From positions 1 to 5,235 of the forward strand of contig JACDAP010000169.1 of assembly GCA_013695395.1 (NCBI GenBank): 5,235 bases of DNA, given 5' to 3'. The position numbers were made by a program, and so were the translations under genes. Of the stretch, positions 1-5,235 are shown piece after piece (the stretch's first letter is position 1; every line of letters starts with the position of its first letter). The notes beneath the pieces are model-generated. The model was not told the origin of the DNA. It worked only from the letters and a program-made list of their open reading frames with translations, and did not search any database. The DNA comes from Solirubrobacterales bacterium (GTDB lineage: Bacteria > Actinomycetota > Thermoleophilia > Solirubrobacterales > Solirubrobacteraceae).

Positions 1-1078
1 GTGCGGAGGCGTCGCGCTGGGCGGGCTTCTCCCCGCCGAAGTACTGCCGCGACTCGTCGCTGACGGCGGCGCCACCGGCAGCTCCAGCGACCGCGATCGT
101 GGCTGCGGCGGCGACCGCCTTGGCCCACGACGCCACTGCGGGATCGACGCTCGCTCCGTACTGCGCGGTGACCTGCGCGAGCGAGGAGACCGCACGGCTC
201 GGCGCCGGCAGCGTCGCGGACGGGTCGGCGCCCCAGCGGCGCTGCAGGAACCCGGGCAGCGGGAAGAAGGCGGCGATCTTCGCCCGGACACTGCGGGGCG
301 CGGCGAAGAGCGCCTCGTCGAGCCCGGCGTAGCGGGCCTGACGGCGGCACGGCTGGCAGTGCGAGAGGTGGGCGGAGATCCGCCGCTGGTCGCGGGCCCC
401 GGGGACGGTGGCCTCGGCCGCGGTGATGAGCCCCTGGACCCGACGGCAGCGCTCCCCCGAGACGAGCTCCTCGTACTCCTCGGTGAGCCGGCGGCGGGCG
501 CGGAAGAGCGTCGACTCGACCGAGGCACGGCTCATCCCGAGGCGCTCACCGATCTCTCGGTAGCTCAGCCCCTCGAACTCACGCAGCACCAGGATCTCGT
601 GGTGGGTCTGGCTGAGACCGCCGAAGGCGCCGCGCAGGTTGTCGATCGCCGCCTTCTGGTCGACCTGGGCGTCCGGCGAGGGGCCGGCGGTGACCAGACG
701 GCCGCGCTCGGCGGCGCCCAGCCCCTCCTCGGCGTCGTAGGAGATCTCCTCACCGCGACGGGAGCGGCGGAACTGATCGATGCAGGCGTTCTTGGCGATC
801 TCGTAGACCCAGGGCTTGAACGCGATCGGCCGGTCGGTGCTCCGCATCCGGCGCAGCGCGGACATGAAGACGTCCTGCGAGATGTCCTCCGCGCGGCCGT
901 AGTCGTTGACCATGCCGTAGATGTAGGCGGCGATCCGGCGGTGGTACCGCTCGTAGAGCTGTTCGAAGGCGCGGTCGGATCCACGGCGCACCGCGGCGAC
1001 GAGCTCGGAATCGGTGACGGCCTCGGCGCTCCGCGTGGCAAGCGGAGTAGCGGGCTCTGGGGGCGCGGAGATCGCCAT
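1..1078 (-). CDS. ECF-type sigma-70 factor with fused C-terminal zinc-finger (anti-sigma-like) domain and hydrophobic segment; 3' partial
   Basis: This is an RNA polymerase sigma factor of the extracytoplasmic-function type, which would direct polymerase to a small regulon. The reading frame is open from 1078 to the window edge: 359 codons, no stop. Residues 24-108 form sigma region 2 (DISQDVFMSAL at 65-75, FKPWVYEIAKNACIDQFRR at 87-105). Residues 146-200 form region 4, with the helix-turn-helix LSYREIGERLGMSRASVEST at 171-190. A normal ECF factor ends near here, but this one continues about 160 residues. C211, H237, C241 and C244 give C-x25-H-x3-C-x2-C, the pattern of zinc-binding anti-sigma (ZAS) domains. 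An Ala/Val-rich segment at about 319-339 could cross the membrane, and a polar tail follows. The ATG is well supported because an in-frame TAG lies two codons upstream; there is no clear Shine-Dalgarno. It is divergent from the NIF3-like gene. The family call is secure. Self-inhibition by the C-terminal part and membrane attachment are inferred. Confidence 0.93.
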   Translation of the reverse strand, partial: MAISAPPEPATPLATRSAEAVTDSELVAAVRRGSDRAFEQLYERYHRRIAAYIYGMVNDYGRAEDISQDVFMSALRRMRSTDRPIAFKPWVYEIAKNACIDQFRRSRRGEEISYDAEEGLGAAERGRLVTAGPSPDAQVDQKAAIDNLRGAFGGLSQTHHEILVLREFEGLSYREIGERLGMSRASVESTLFRARRRLTEEYEELVSGERCRRVQGLITAAEATVPGARDQRRISAHLSHCQPCRRQARYAGLDEALFAAPRSVRAKIAAFFPLPGFLQRRWGADPSATLPAPSRAVSSLAQVTAQYGASVDPAVASWAKAVAAAATIAVAGAAGGAAVSDESRQYFGGEKPAQRDASA

Positions 1079-1107
1079 GAGCTAGAGAGCCAGCTCGTGG
1101 TCGACCG

Positions 1108-1143
1108 CCACCGAACGCTGACGGCACGTGACTCTATCGGTGG
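1108..1143. repeat. Inverted repeat in the divergent intergenic region, possible operator
   Basis: CCACCGA at 1108-1114 and TCGGTGG at 1137-1143 are a perfect 7-base inverted repeat separated by 22 bases. The arms flank the candidate -10 box of the sigma gene: one arm lies just upstream of that box, the other about 10-17 bases into the predicted transcript. A palindromic CACGTG (1125-1130) lies between the arms but off-centre. This could be a regulator binding site, but a 7-base match in GC-rich DNA can be accidental. Confidence 0.3.
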
Positions 1144-1159
1144 AACGCGCCGCGGACAA
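1131..1159 (-). promoter_or_regulatory. Candidate sigma-70-type promoter for the ECF sigma gene
   Basis: Read on the minus strand, TTGTCC (1159-1154) is followed after exactly 17 bases by TAGAGT (1136-1131). Each hexamer matches four of six consensus positions (TTGACA and TATAAT). Transcription would begin near 1124, giving a leader of about 45 bases before the ATG at 1078. It does not look like an ECF-type promoter, since I see no GGAAC-like -35 on this strand at a suitable place. Such matches arise by chance, so this is only a candidate. Confidence 0.4.
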
Positions 1160-1168
1160 GCTGCTCCC

Positions 1169-1174
1169 TACCCT
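1169..1174 (+). promoter_or_regulatory. Candidate -10 box (TACCCT) for a leaderless NIF3-like transcript
   Basis: TACCCT fits the TAnnnT -10 pattern and ends 8 bases before the GTG start at 1183, so the predicted transcription start falls at or within a couple of bases of the start codon. No Shine-Dalgarno is visible upstream of that GTG, which fits a leaderless mRNA. No convincing -35 is seen at 16-18 bases. The same hexamer at the same distance precedes the GTG at 3824, which raises confidence. Confidence 0.45.
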
Positions 1175-1182
1175 CTGCTGAC

Positions 1183-1947
1183 GTGGTTGCCCTTCAGACC
1201 GTTATCGACCGCCTGGACGAGATCTTAAACCCCGACGGGTGGTCAGACTACGCCCCGAACGGGCTGCAGGTCCCCGGTCCGTCGCAGGTTCATCGCGTGG
1301 TCACCGGCGTCTCGGCTCACTCCGCGCTGTTCGAACACGCTGTCGAGCGCGAGGCCGATCTCGTCCTCGTCCATCACGGCCTGTTCTGGAAGGGCGAGCC
1401 GCTCGGCATCGACGCCGTCGGCCACCGGCGCTTGAAGCTGCTCTTCGACCACGACATCGCCCTGGCCGCCTATCACCTCCCGCTCGACGCCCATCTCGAG
1501 CACGGCAACAACGCCCGCCTCGCCGCCGAGCTGGGCGCCGAGCACTGGACGCCCGCCTTCACCCACGGCGGGGGACCGATCGGCGTGATCGCCGAGTTTC
1601 CGGCGATCGGCATCTCCGTCGAGGAGCTCGTGCGCCGTGTGGCCACGGCCACCCTCCGCGAGGACGTCCTGGCCTTCACCGAAGGCCCCGAGCGGGTCAA
1701 ACGCGTCGGGATCTGCTGCGGCGCGGCGGCCGGTGACCTCCCCGAGGCCGTCGCGCTCGGCTGCGACGCGTTCCTGACCGGCGAACCCGCGGAGCGATGC
1801 GCGGCGATCGCCCGTGAGTACGGGATCAGCTTCCTCGCGGCCGGCCACCACGCGACCGAGCGGCTCGGCGTGCAGCGACTCGGCGAGATCCTGGCCACCG
1901 AGTTCGGCCTGCAGCACGAGTACGCGGAGATCTTCAACCCCATCTGA
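1183..1947 (+). CDS. NIF3/YbgI-like (DUF34) dinuclear metal-binding protein
   Basis: This 254-residue protein is a full-length member of the NIF3/YbgI (DUF34) family: cytoplasmic, toroidal hexamers with a two-metal site. The family is often labelled 'GTP cyclohydrolase 1 type 2', but its function is not settled. The motifs line up closely with E. coli YbgI (247 residues): LVHHGLFW at 62-69 (metal ligands H64, H65), YHLPLDAHLEHGNN at 97-110 (D102), DAFLTGE at 195-201, and GHHATERLGV at 221-230 (H222, E226). All five expected metal ligands are present. It has the short YbgI form, without the inserted domain of longer homologues. The start is GTG; there is no Shine-Dalgarno, but a TACCCT -10 box stands 8 bases upstream, so a leaderless start is likely. 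Leu15 uses TTA (1225-1227), the only in-frame TTA I noticed in the window. A 54-base gap containing a possible promoter separates it from the CoA ligase gene. Confidence 0.95.
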   Translation: MVALQTVIDRLDEILNPDGWSDYAPNGLQVPGPSQVHRVVTGVSAHSALFEHAVEREADLVLVHHGLFWKGEPLGIDAVGHRRLKLLFDHDIALAAYHLPLDAHLEHGNNARLAAELGAEHWTPAFTHGGGPIGVIAEFPAIGISVEELVRRVATATLREDVLAFTEGPERVKRVGICCGAAAGDLPEAVALGCDAFLTGEPAERCAAIAREYGISFLAAGHHATERLGVQRLGEILATEFGLQHEYAEIFNPI

Positions 1948-1958
1948 GGTCCGCCGGG

Positions 1959-1964
1959 TAGTGT
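1959..1964 (+). promoter_or_regulatory. Candidate -10 box (TAGTGT) for the acyl-CoA ligase gene
   Basis: TAGTGT fits TAnnnT and lies in the 54-base gap after the NIF3-like gene. A start about 7 bases downstream would leave a leader of roughly 30 bases carrying the strong Shine-Dalgarno at 1990. No -35 is recognisable, so read-through from the upstream gene is an equally good explanation. Confidence 0.25.
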
Positions 1965-1989
1965 CGGGCTCGAGAGAGGTCCACCACCC

Positions 1990-1995
1990 AGGAGG
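1990..1995 (+). promoter_or_regulatory. Strong Shine-Dalgarno of the acyl-CoA ligase gene
   Basis: AGGAGG is a full match to the anti-Shine-Dalgarno core and sits 6 bases before the ATG at 2002. It fixes that start and predicts efficient translation, in contrast to the GTG starts at 1183 and 3824, which have no such site. Confidence 0.9.
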
Positions 1996-2001
1996 AGCAC
2001 G

Positions 2002-3783
2002 ATGGAAGCCGCGCCCCGGAGCCAGTCCACCACGATCGCGGGGCTGCTTGCCCACGCGGTGGAGCGCTTCGGCGCTCGCACCGCCGTCCAGCGCAAGGTC
2101 GGCGAAGAGTGGGTCGAGACGAGCTACGCGGAGGTCGGCGAGATCGTTACCGAGCTCGGGCGTGGGTTCGTCGCCGCGGGCATCGAGGCCGGCGAGCGCG
2201 TCTGCATCCTCTCTGGCACCCGCCCGGAGTGGACCTACGCGGACTTCGCCCTCACCGCGGCCGGTGCGGTCGTCGTGCCGATCTACCAGACCAACTCCGC
2301 GGAGGAGTGCCAGTACGTGGTCGAGAACTCCGACGCCGTCGCGATCGTCTGCGAGGACGCCGAGCAGCTCGAGAAGATCGCCTCGGTCCGGGAGAACCTG
2401 CCGGCGCTACGGACCGTCGTCGTGATGGAGGGCGCTGACGCGCGCGAGGGCGTCAAGACGTTCGACGAGCTCCGCGAGCAGGGGCGCGCCGAGGACGGCG
2501 CGAGACTCGAGGCCCGCTCGGCGGCGGTCGGTCCCGAGGACCCGTTCACCTTCATCTACACCTCGGGCACGACCGGCCCGCCCAAGGGCTGCGTCCTCAG
2601 CCACGGCAACTACCGCTCCGTGCTCGACCAGTGCCTCGAGCTCGGCGTTCTCGGCGGCGAGGACGAGGAGGTCTCCTACCTCTACCTGCCCCTCGCACAC
2701 TCCTACGCGCTGTTGATCCAGCTGCTCACCTTCGACATCGGCGGCACCATCGCCTACTTCGGCGGCGACACGAAGCAGATCGTCGCCGAGCTGACGCAGG
2801 TCAAGCCGACCTACCTGCCGTCGGTGCCCCGGATCTTCGAGAAGATCTACACGCTCGTGACCGGCAACGTCGACGCCGAGACGCTCGCCAAGGCGGTCGC
2901 CGTCGGCAAGCAGGTCGCCGACCTGCGGTACGCCGGCCAGGAGATCCCGGCGGAGCTCCAGGCCGCCTACGACCAGTTCGACGAGAAGCTCTTCGTCAAC
3001 GTGCGCGGGGCCTTCGGCGGACGCCTGAAGCAGGCGTCGACCGGTGCGGCCCCGATCGCCCACGAGATCCTCGAGTTCTTCTGGGCCTGCGGCGTCCCGG
3101 TCATGGAGGGCTACGGCATGACCGAGACCGCCACCGTCGCCACCGCGCAGACTCCGGGCGGCCAGCGCTTCGGCACCGTCGGCCGAGCGCTCCCGGGTGT
3201 GGAGGTGAAGATCGCCGAGGACGGCGAGGTGCTCCTGCGGGGGAAGAACATCTTCGGCGGCTACTACAAGAACGCCGACGCCTCCTTCGGCGCCGTCGTC
3301 GACGGCTGGCTCCACACCGGCGACCTCGGCTCGCTCGACGAGGACGGCTACCTCTCGATCGTCGGCCGCAAGAAGGACATCATCATCACCGCGGGCGGGA
3401 AGAACCTCACGCCCGCGAACCTCGAGAACGACATGAAGCAGTCCCGCTGGGTCTCCCAGGCGATGATGCACGGCGACCGCCGCGCGTTCCCGTCGATGCT
3501 GATCACGCTCGACGAGGAGGAGATCGGCCCGTGGGCGGAGGCGGAGGGCATCGAGGACCGCTCGATCTCGGCGCTCGCGAGCAACGAGAAGGTGCTCGCA
3601 CTGGTCCAGGAGACCCTCGACGCGGCCAACGCGAAGTACGCGCAGGTCGAGCAGGTCAAGAAGTTCTTCGTGCTCGACCACGACCTCTCCCAGGAGACCG
3701 GCGAGCTGACTCCGACCCTGAAGGTCAAGCGAAACGTCGTCAACGAGAAGTACGCCGAGCGATTCGACGCGCTGTACGGCTGA
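2002..3783 (+). CDS. Long-chain fatty-acid--CoA ligase (AMP-forming), FadD15/FAA1 type
   Basis: This 593-residue enzyme belongs to the adenylate-forming (ANL) superfamily. It would activate a long-chain fatty acid with ATP to an acyl-adenylate and transfer it to coenzyme A, feeding beta-oxidation or lipid synthesis; it is likely cytosolic or membrane-associated. The phosphate-binding loop YTSGTTGPPKG is at 186-196. The long-chain subfamily block FGGRLKQASTGAAP is at 338-351, and YGMTET is at 371-376. GWLHTGDLG at 435-443 carries the ribose-binding Asp441. GRKKDIIITAGGKNLTPANLE at 455-475 is the hinge block with the GGKN signature of long-chain ligases. ELTPTLKVKR at 568-577 holds the conserved C-terminal lysine, probably K574. 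Length and motif order are normal and nothing looks damaged. The ATG follows a strong Shine-Dalgarno. Chain-length preference cannot be read from sequence. No other fatty-acid genes are adjacent. Confidence 0.95.
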   Translation: MEAAPRSQSTTIAGLLAHAVERFGARTAVQRKVGEEWVETSYAEVGEIVTELGRGFVAAGIEAGERVCILSGTRPEWTYADFALTAAGAVVVPIYQTNSAEECQYVVENSDAVAIVCEDAEQLEKIASVRENLPALRTVVVMEGADAREGVKTFDELREQGRAEDGARLEARSAAVGPEDPFTFIYTSGTTGPPKGCVLSHGNYRSVLDQCLELGVLGGEDEEVSYLYLPLAHSYALLIQLLTFDIGGTIAYFGGDTKQIVAELTQVKPTYLPSVPRIFEKIYTLVTGNVDAETLAKAVAVGKQVADLRYAGQEIPAELQAAYDQFDEKLFVNVRGAFGGRLKQASTGAAPIAHEILEFFWACGVPVMEGYGMTETATVATAQTPGGQRFGTVGRALPGVEVKIAEDGEVLLRGKNIFGGYYKNADASFGAVVDGWLHTGDLGSLDEDGYLSIVGRKKDIIITAGGKNLTPANLENDMKQSRWVSQAMMHGDRRAFPSMLITLDEEEIGPWAEAEGIEDRSISALASNEKVLALVQETLDAANAKYAQVEQVKKFFVLDHDLSQETGELTPTLKVKRNVVNEKYAERFDALYG

Positions 3784-3806
3784 CCGCCGCGATGCCACGT
3801 CGGCGG
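3784..3806 (+). other. Weak stem-loop just after the ligase stop codon
   Basis: CCGCCG (3784-3789) pairs with CGGCGG (3801-3806) across an 11-base loop, directly after the TGA of the ligase gene. No T-tract follows, so it is not a standard intrinsic terminator. It may slow or protect the 3' end, or be an accident of GC-rich sequence. The next candidate -10 box begins 4 bases after it. Confidence 0.25.
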
Positions 3807-3809
3807 GGC

Positions 3810-3815
3810 TACCCT
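3810..3815 (+). promoter_or_regulatory. Candidate -10 box (TACCCT) for a leaderless membrane-protein transcript
   Basis: This hexamer is identical to the one at 1169 and again ends exactly 8 bases before a GTG start (3824) that has no Shine-Dalgarno. Transcription would begin at or next to the start codon. No -35 element is recognisable. It would drive the membrane protein and the aminotransferase. Confidence 0.45.
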
Positions 3816-3823
3816 CCGTCGGC

Positions 3824-4297
3824 GTGAGGACCGACCCAACCGACAATGGCGGGATGTTCATCGGCCGGCGGCCAGGTACGGCTCCGGTGCGCTACCGGTC
3901 GCTGATCGCGCCGGGCAGCGCGCTGCGTCGCCGCATCGACGGCGCGATCGCCGCCTTCGTCGGGCTCTGCATGGTGCTGCTCAACCTGCTGTTCTTCGGG
4001 CCGATCCCCGCCGCCGGGCTGTGGCTCGGGGGTCGGACCCAGTACGAGACGGGCAACCTCGGGGTGGGCCTCGTCGTCTCCTTCGCCTCGATCATGATCA
4101 TGCTCTTCGGCGGGCTGATGGTCCTCAAGCGGATCGACCAGGTCTGGATCCTCATCCGCCGCGCCGCGGGGCACGACCAGCGCACGGGCATCCTTACCCC
4201 GGTGTTCTCGACCGCGACGGTGATCGCGGCCCTGGCCTTCACGGTGTGGCTGCTCGGCTTCGCGGGCCTCGGCCCGATGCTCGCCCCGTCGAGCTGA
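3824..4297 (+). CDS. Small integral membrane protein, three predicted membrane segments, unknown function
   Basis: I do not recognise this 157-residue protein. Hydrophobic stretches at about 41-69, 79-101 and 126-152 suggest three membrane helices. The N-terminal 40 residues are polar and basic (RRPG, RYRS, LRRRID), and a basic loop follows the second segment (KRID, IRRAAGHDQR at 111-120). By the positive-inside rule the N-terminus and the second loop should face the cytoplasm. No catalytic motif or signal peptide is visible. The GTG start is chosen because of the -10 box 8 bases upstream. An in-frame ATG at 3854 (MFIGRRPG) is the alternative, with only a G-rich stretch directly against it, and would remove 10 residues. 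The stop overlaps the ribosome binding site of the aminotransferase gene, so the two are probably co-transcribed and translationally coupled. That it is a real gene rests on clean membrane topology, codon bias and tight fit between neighbours. Confidence 0.8.
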   Translation: MRTDPTDNGGMFIGRRPGTAPVRYRSLIAPGSALRRRIDGAIAAFVGLCMVLLNLLFFGPIPAAGLWLGGRTQYETGNLGVGLVVSFASIMIMLFGGLMVLKRIDQVWILIRRAAGHDQRTGILTPVFSTATVIAALAFTVWLLGFAGLGPMLAPSS

Positions 4298-4300
4298 GGT
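4296..4300 (+). promoter_or_regulatory. Shine-Dalgarno of the aminotransferase gene, overlapping the upstream stop
   Basis: GAGGT begins inside the TGA stop (4295-4297) of the membrane-protein gene and lies 9 bases before the GTG at 4310. It supports that GTG as the start and suggests translational coupling of the two genes. Confidence 0.6.
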
Positions 4301-4309
4301 CGCGGCCGC

Positions 4310-5235
4310 GTGCCGCTCTTCAAGCACTACAAACAGTTCGAGGCGATGAGCGAGGCGGAGGTCAACGCCGAGAAGCGGGCGGCCGCCGAGGAGCGGAAGG
4401 CCGTCGCGCTGGCCCGGGTGGAGCCGCTTGATCTCTCGCGCACGACCTGGCCGGAGTTCCCGCCCCCCGCGGTGGTGAGCGCGATCACCTTCGCGGCGCG
4501 GCGCGGCCTGCATCGGTACGTGGACCGCCACGCCCCCGAGCTCCGGACGGAGCTCGCCCACCGCTGCGGCGTCCCCGACGGCCGGCTCGTGCTCGGCCAC
4601 GGCGCGGCACAGCTGCTGAGCGCCGCCGCGCAGGTGCTGCTCGAGCCCGGGGACGAGCTGATCACCCCATGGCCCTCCTACACGCTCTACCCGCTGATGG
4701 CCCGCCGCGCCAGGGGCCTCGCCGTGCCCGTGCCCGGGTTCGACGTCGACGCGCTACTCGCGGCGGTCAACCCGCGGACGCGGATCGTCGCGCTCGCCAA
4801 CCCGAACGACCCGACGGGGGAGCTGCTCCCGGCCGACGAGCTGCGGCGCCTGCTCGCAGCGCTGCCGGAACGCGTGATCGTGCTGCTCGACGAGGCGCTC
4901 CGCGACTTCGTGGACGCCGAGGCGACCGATGCGGCGCTCCGGCTGGTCGACGCCTTCCCGCGCCTGCTCGTCTTCCGCACGTTCTCGAAAGCGTGGGGTC
5001 TCGCCGGGCTGCGGGTCGGCTACGCGATCGGCGGCGAGGGCTCCGAGTCGCTGCTCGAGCAGCTCGAGCCGGAGCTCGGCCTCGACGAGCTCGCCCAGGC
5101 CGGCGCCCTCGAGGCGTTGAAGTCGGCCGGGGGGCTCGCCGCCGCGCGCGGCACGAAGGTGGCCACGGCACGCTCCGAGCTGGCAGACGCCCTACGCGAG
5201 CACTTCCCGGCGAGCGCGGATGAGCGCCCGAATGG
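4310..5235 (+). CDS. PLP-dependent aminotransferase class I/II, HisC-like; 3' partial
   Basis: This is a fold-type I pyridoxal-phosphate aminotransferase, closest in style to histidinol-phosphate aminotransferase (HisC). The frame is open from 4310 to the window edge: 308 codons, no stop; about 50 residues are probably missing. Visible landmarks are RYVDRHAPELRTEL at 69-82, GHGAAQLL at 96-103 (usually GNGSDEL), TPWPSYTLYPLMA at 119-131, NPNDPTG at 164-170, LLDEALRDF at 192-200 with D194 for the pyridine nitrogen, and FSKAWGLAGLRVGYAI at 225-240 with K227 as Schiff-base lysine. Two cofactor-contact positions differ from classical enzymes: Asp167 where NPNNPTG has Asn, and Leu197 where DEAY has Tyr. 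An unusual charged N-terminal stretch of about 35 residues (rich in Glu, Lys, Ala) precedes the core. The GTG start follows GAGGT. No histidine-pathway gene is nearby, so the substrate is open: histidinol phosphate, an aromatic amino acid or something else. The end of the gene, with a substrate-binding arginine, is off the window. Confidence 0.9.
   Translation, partial: MPLFKHYKQFEAMSEAEVNAEKRAAAEERKAVALARVEPLDLSRTTWPEFPPPAVVSAITFAARRGLHRYVDRHAPELRTELAHRCGVPDGRLVLGHGAAQLLSAAAQVLLEPGDELITPWPSYTLYPLMARRARGLAVPVPGFDVDALLAAVNPRTRIVALANPNDPTGELLPADELRRLLAALPERVIVLLDEALRDFVDAEATDAALRLVDAFPRLLVFRTFSKAWGLAGLRVGYAIGGEGSESLLEQLEPELGLDELAQAGALEALKSAGGLAAARGTKVATARSELADALREHFPASADERPN

Noticed and set aside
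1141..1146. GGAAC-like ECF -35 element upstream of the NIF3-like gene
   Set aside because: No matching ECF -10 lies at the usual 16-17 base spacing, so I could not support an autoregulated ECF promoter on this strand.
359..1228. Long plus-strand open frame (289 codons) opposite the sigma gene
   Set aside because: It is antisense to a clear sigma factor with matching region 2 and region 4 motifs, and its translation is low-complexity Gly/Ala/Val/Leu/Asp/Arg as expected from the complement of GC-rich coding DNA.
1243..2055. 270-codon minus-strand open frame opposite the NIF3-like gene
   Set aside because: All five metal ligands and the family motifs are on the plus strand; the opposite frame has no recognisable motif and runs into the ligase gene.
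3784..3806. Intrinsic terminator after the ligase
   Set aside because: The stem is only 6 bp with an 11-base loop and no T-tract follows; listed only as a weak stem-loop.
2407..3861. 484-codon minus-strand open frame opposite the CoA ligase
   Set aside because: It mirrors the ligase codons, has a Leu/Val/Asp/Glu/Arg-biased composition without any motif, and the plus strand has complete ANL motifs.
3809..4600. 263-codon minus-strand open frame across the membrane-protein and aminotransferase genes
   Set aside because: It crosses two well-supported plus-strand genes and has a His/Arg/Glu/Ala-rich composition typical of antisense frames at high GC.
4669..5223. Plus-strand frame of 184 codons inside the aminotransferase
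   Set aside because: It is a shifted frame of the aminotransferase; it is Arg/Ala/Gly-rich and lacks motifs, whereas the main frame has NPNDPTG and the SKAWGLAGLR lysine block.

Overview
The window is uniformly GC-rich with strong G/C bias at third codon positions. It holds five protein genes that fill almost all of it. The protein sequences point to a high-GC actinobacterium. The aminotransferase variant and the sigma/zinc-finger fusion resemble proteins I associate with the class Thermoleophilia (Solirubrobacterales-type soil bacteria). That placement is inference from recalled sequence style, not from any search.

Layout: (1) On the minus strand, from 1078 to beyond the left edge, lies an ECF-type sigma-70 factor with a long C-terminal extension. 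The extension carries a zinc-binding anti-sigma-like motif and one hydrophobic segment, and the C-terminus is cut off by the window. (2) A 104-base divergent intergenic region (1079-1182) holds a candidate promoter for the sigma gene, a candidate leaderless promoter for the next gene, and a 7-bp inverted repeat. (3) 1183-1947 (+) encodes a NIF3/YbgI-like (DUF34) dinuclear-metal protein. (4) 2002-3783 (+) encodes a FadD15/FAA1-type long-chain fatty-acid CoA ligase with a very strong Shine-Dalgarno. (5) 3824-4297 (+) encodes a small unrecognised membrane protein with three predicted membrane segments. (6) 4310 to the right edge (+) encodes a fold-type I PLP aminotransferase related to histidinol-phosphate aminotransferase, cut off by the right edge.

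The four plus-strand genes run head to tail with short gaps (54, 40 and 12 bases). Only the last pair, membrane protein and aminotransferase, looks tightly coupled, because the ribosome binding site of the second overlaps the stop codon of the first. TAnnnT-type -10 boxes precede the NIF3, ligase and membrane-protein genes. Two of them are the identical TACCCT placed exactly 8 bases before a GTG start with no Shine-Dalgarno, a pattern that suggests leaderless mRNAs. The genes do not form one recognisable pathway.

I found no RNA gene, mobile element, CRISPR array or obvious new defence or biosynthetic system. The points most worth a second look are the sigma/anti-sigma-like fusion with its possibly overlapping, inverted-repeat-bearing promoter region, the repeated leaderless-start signature, and the altered cofactor-contact residues in the aminotransferase.
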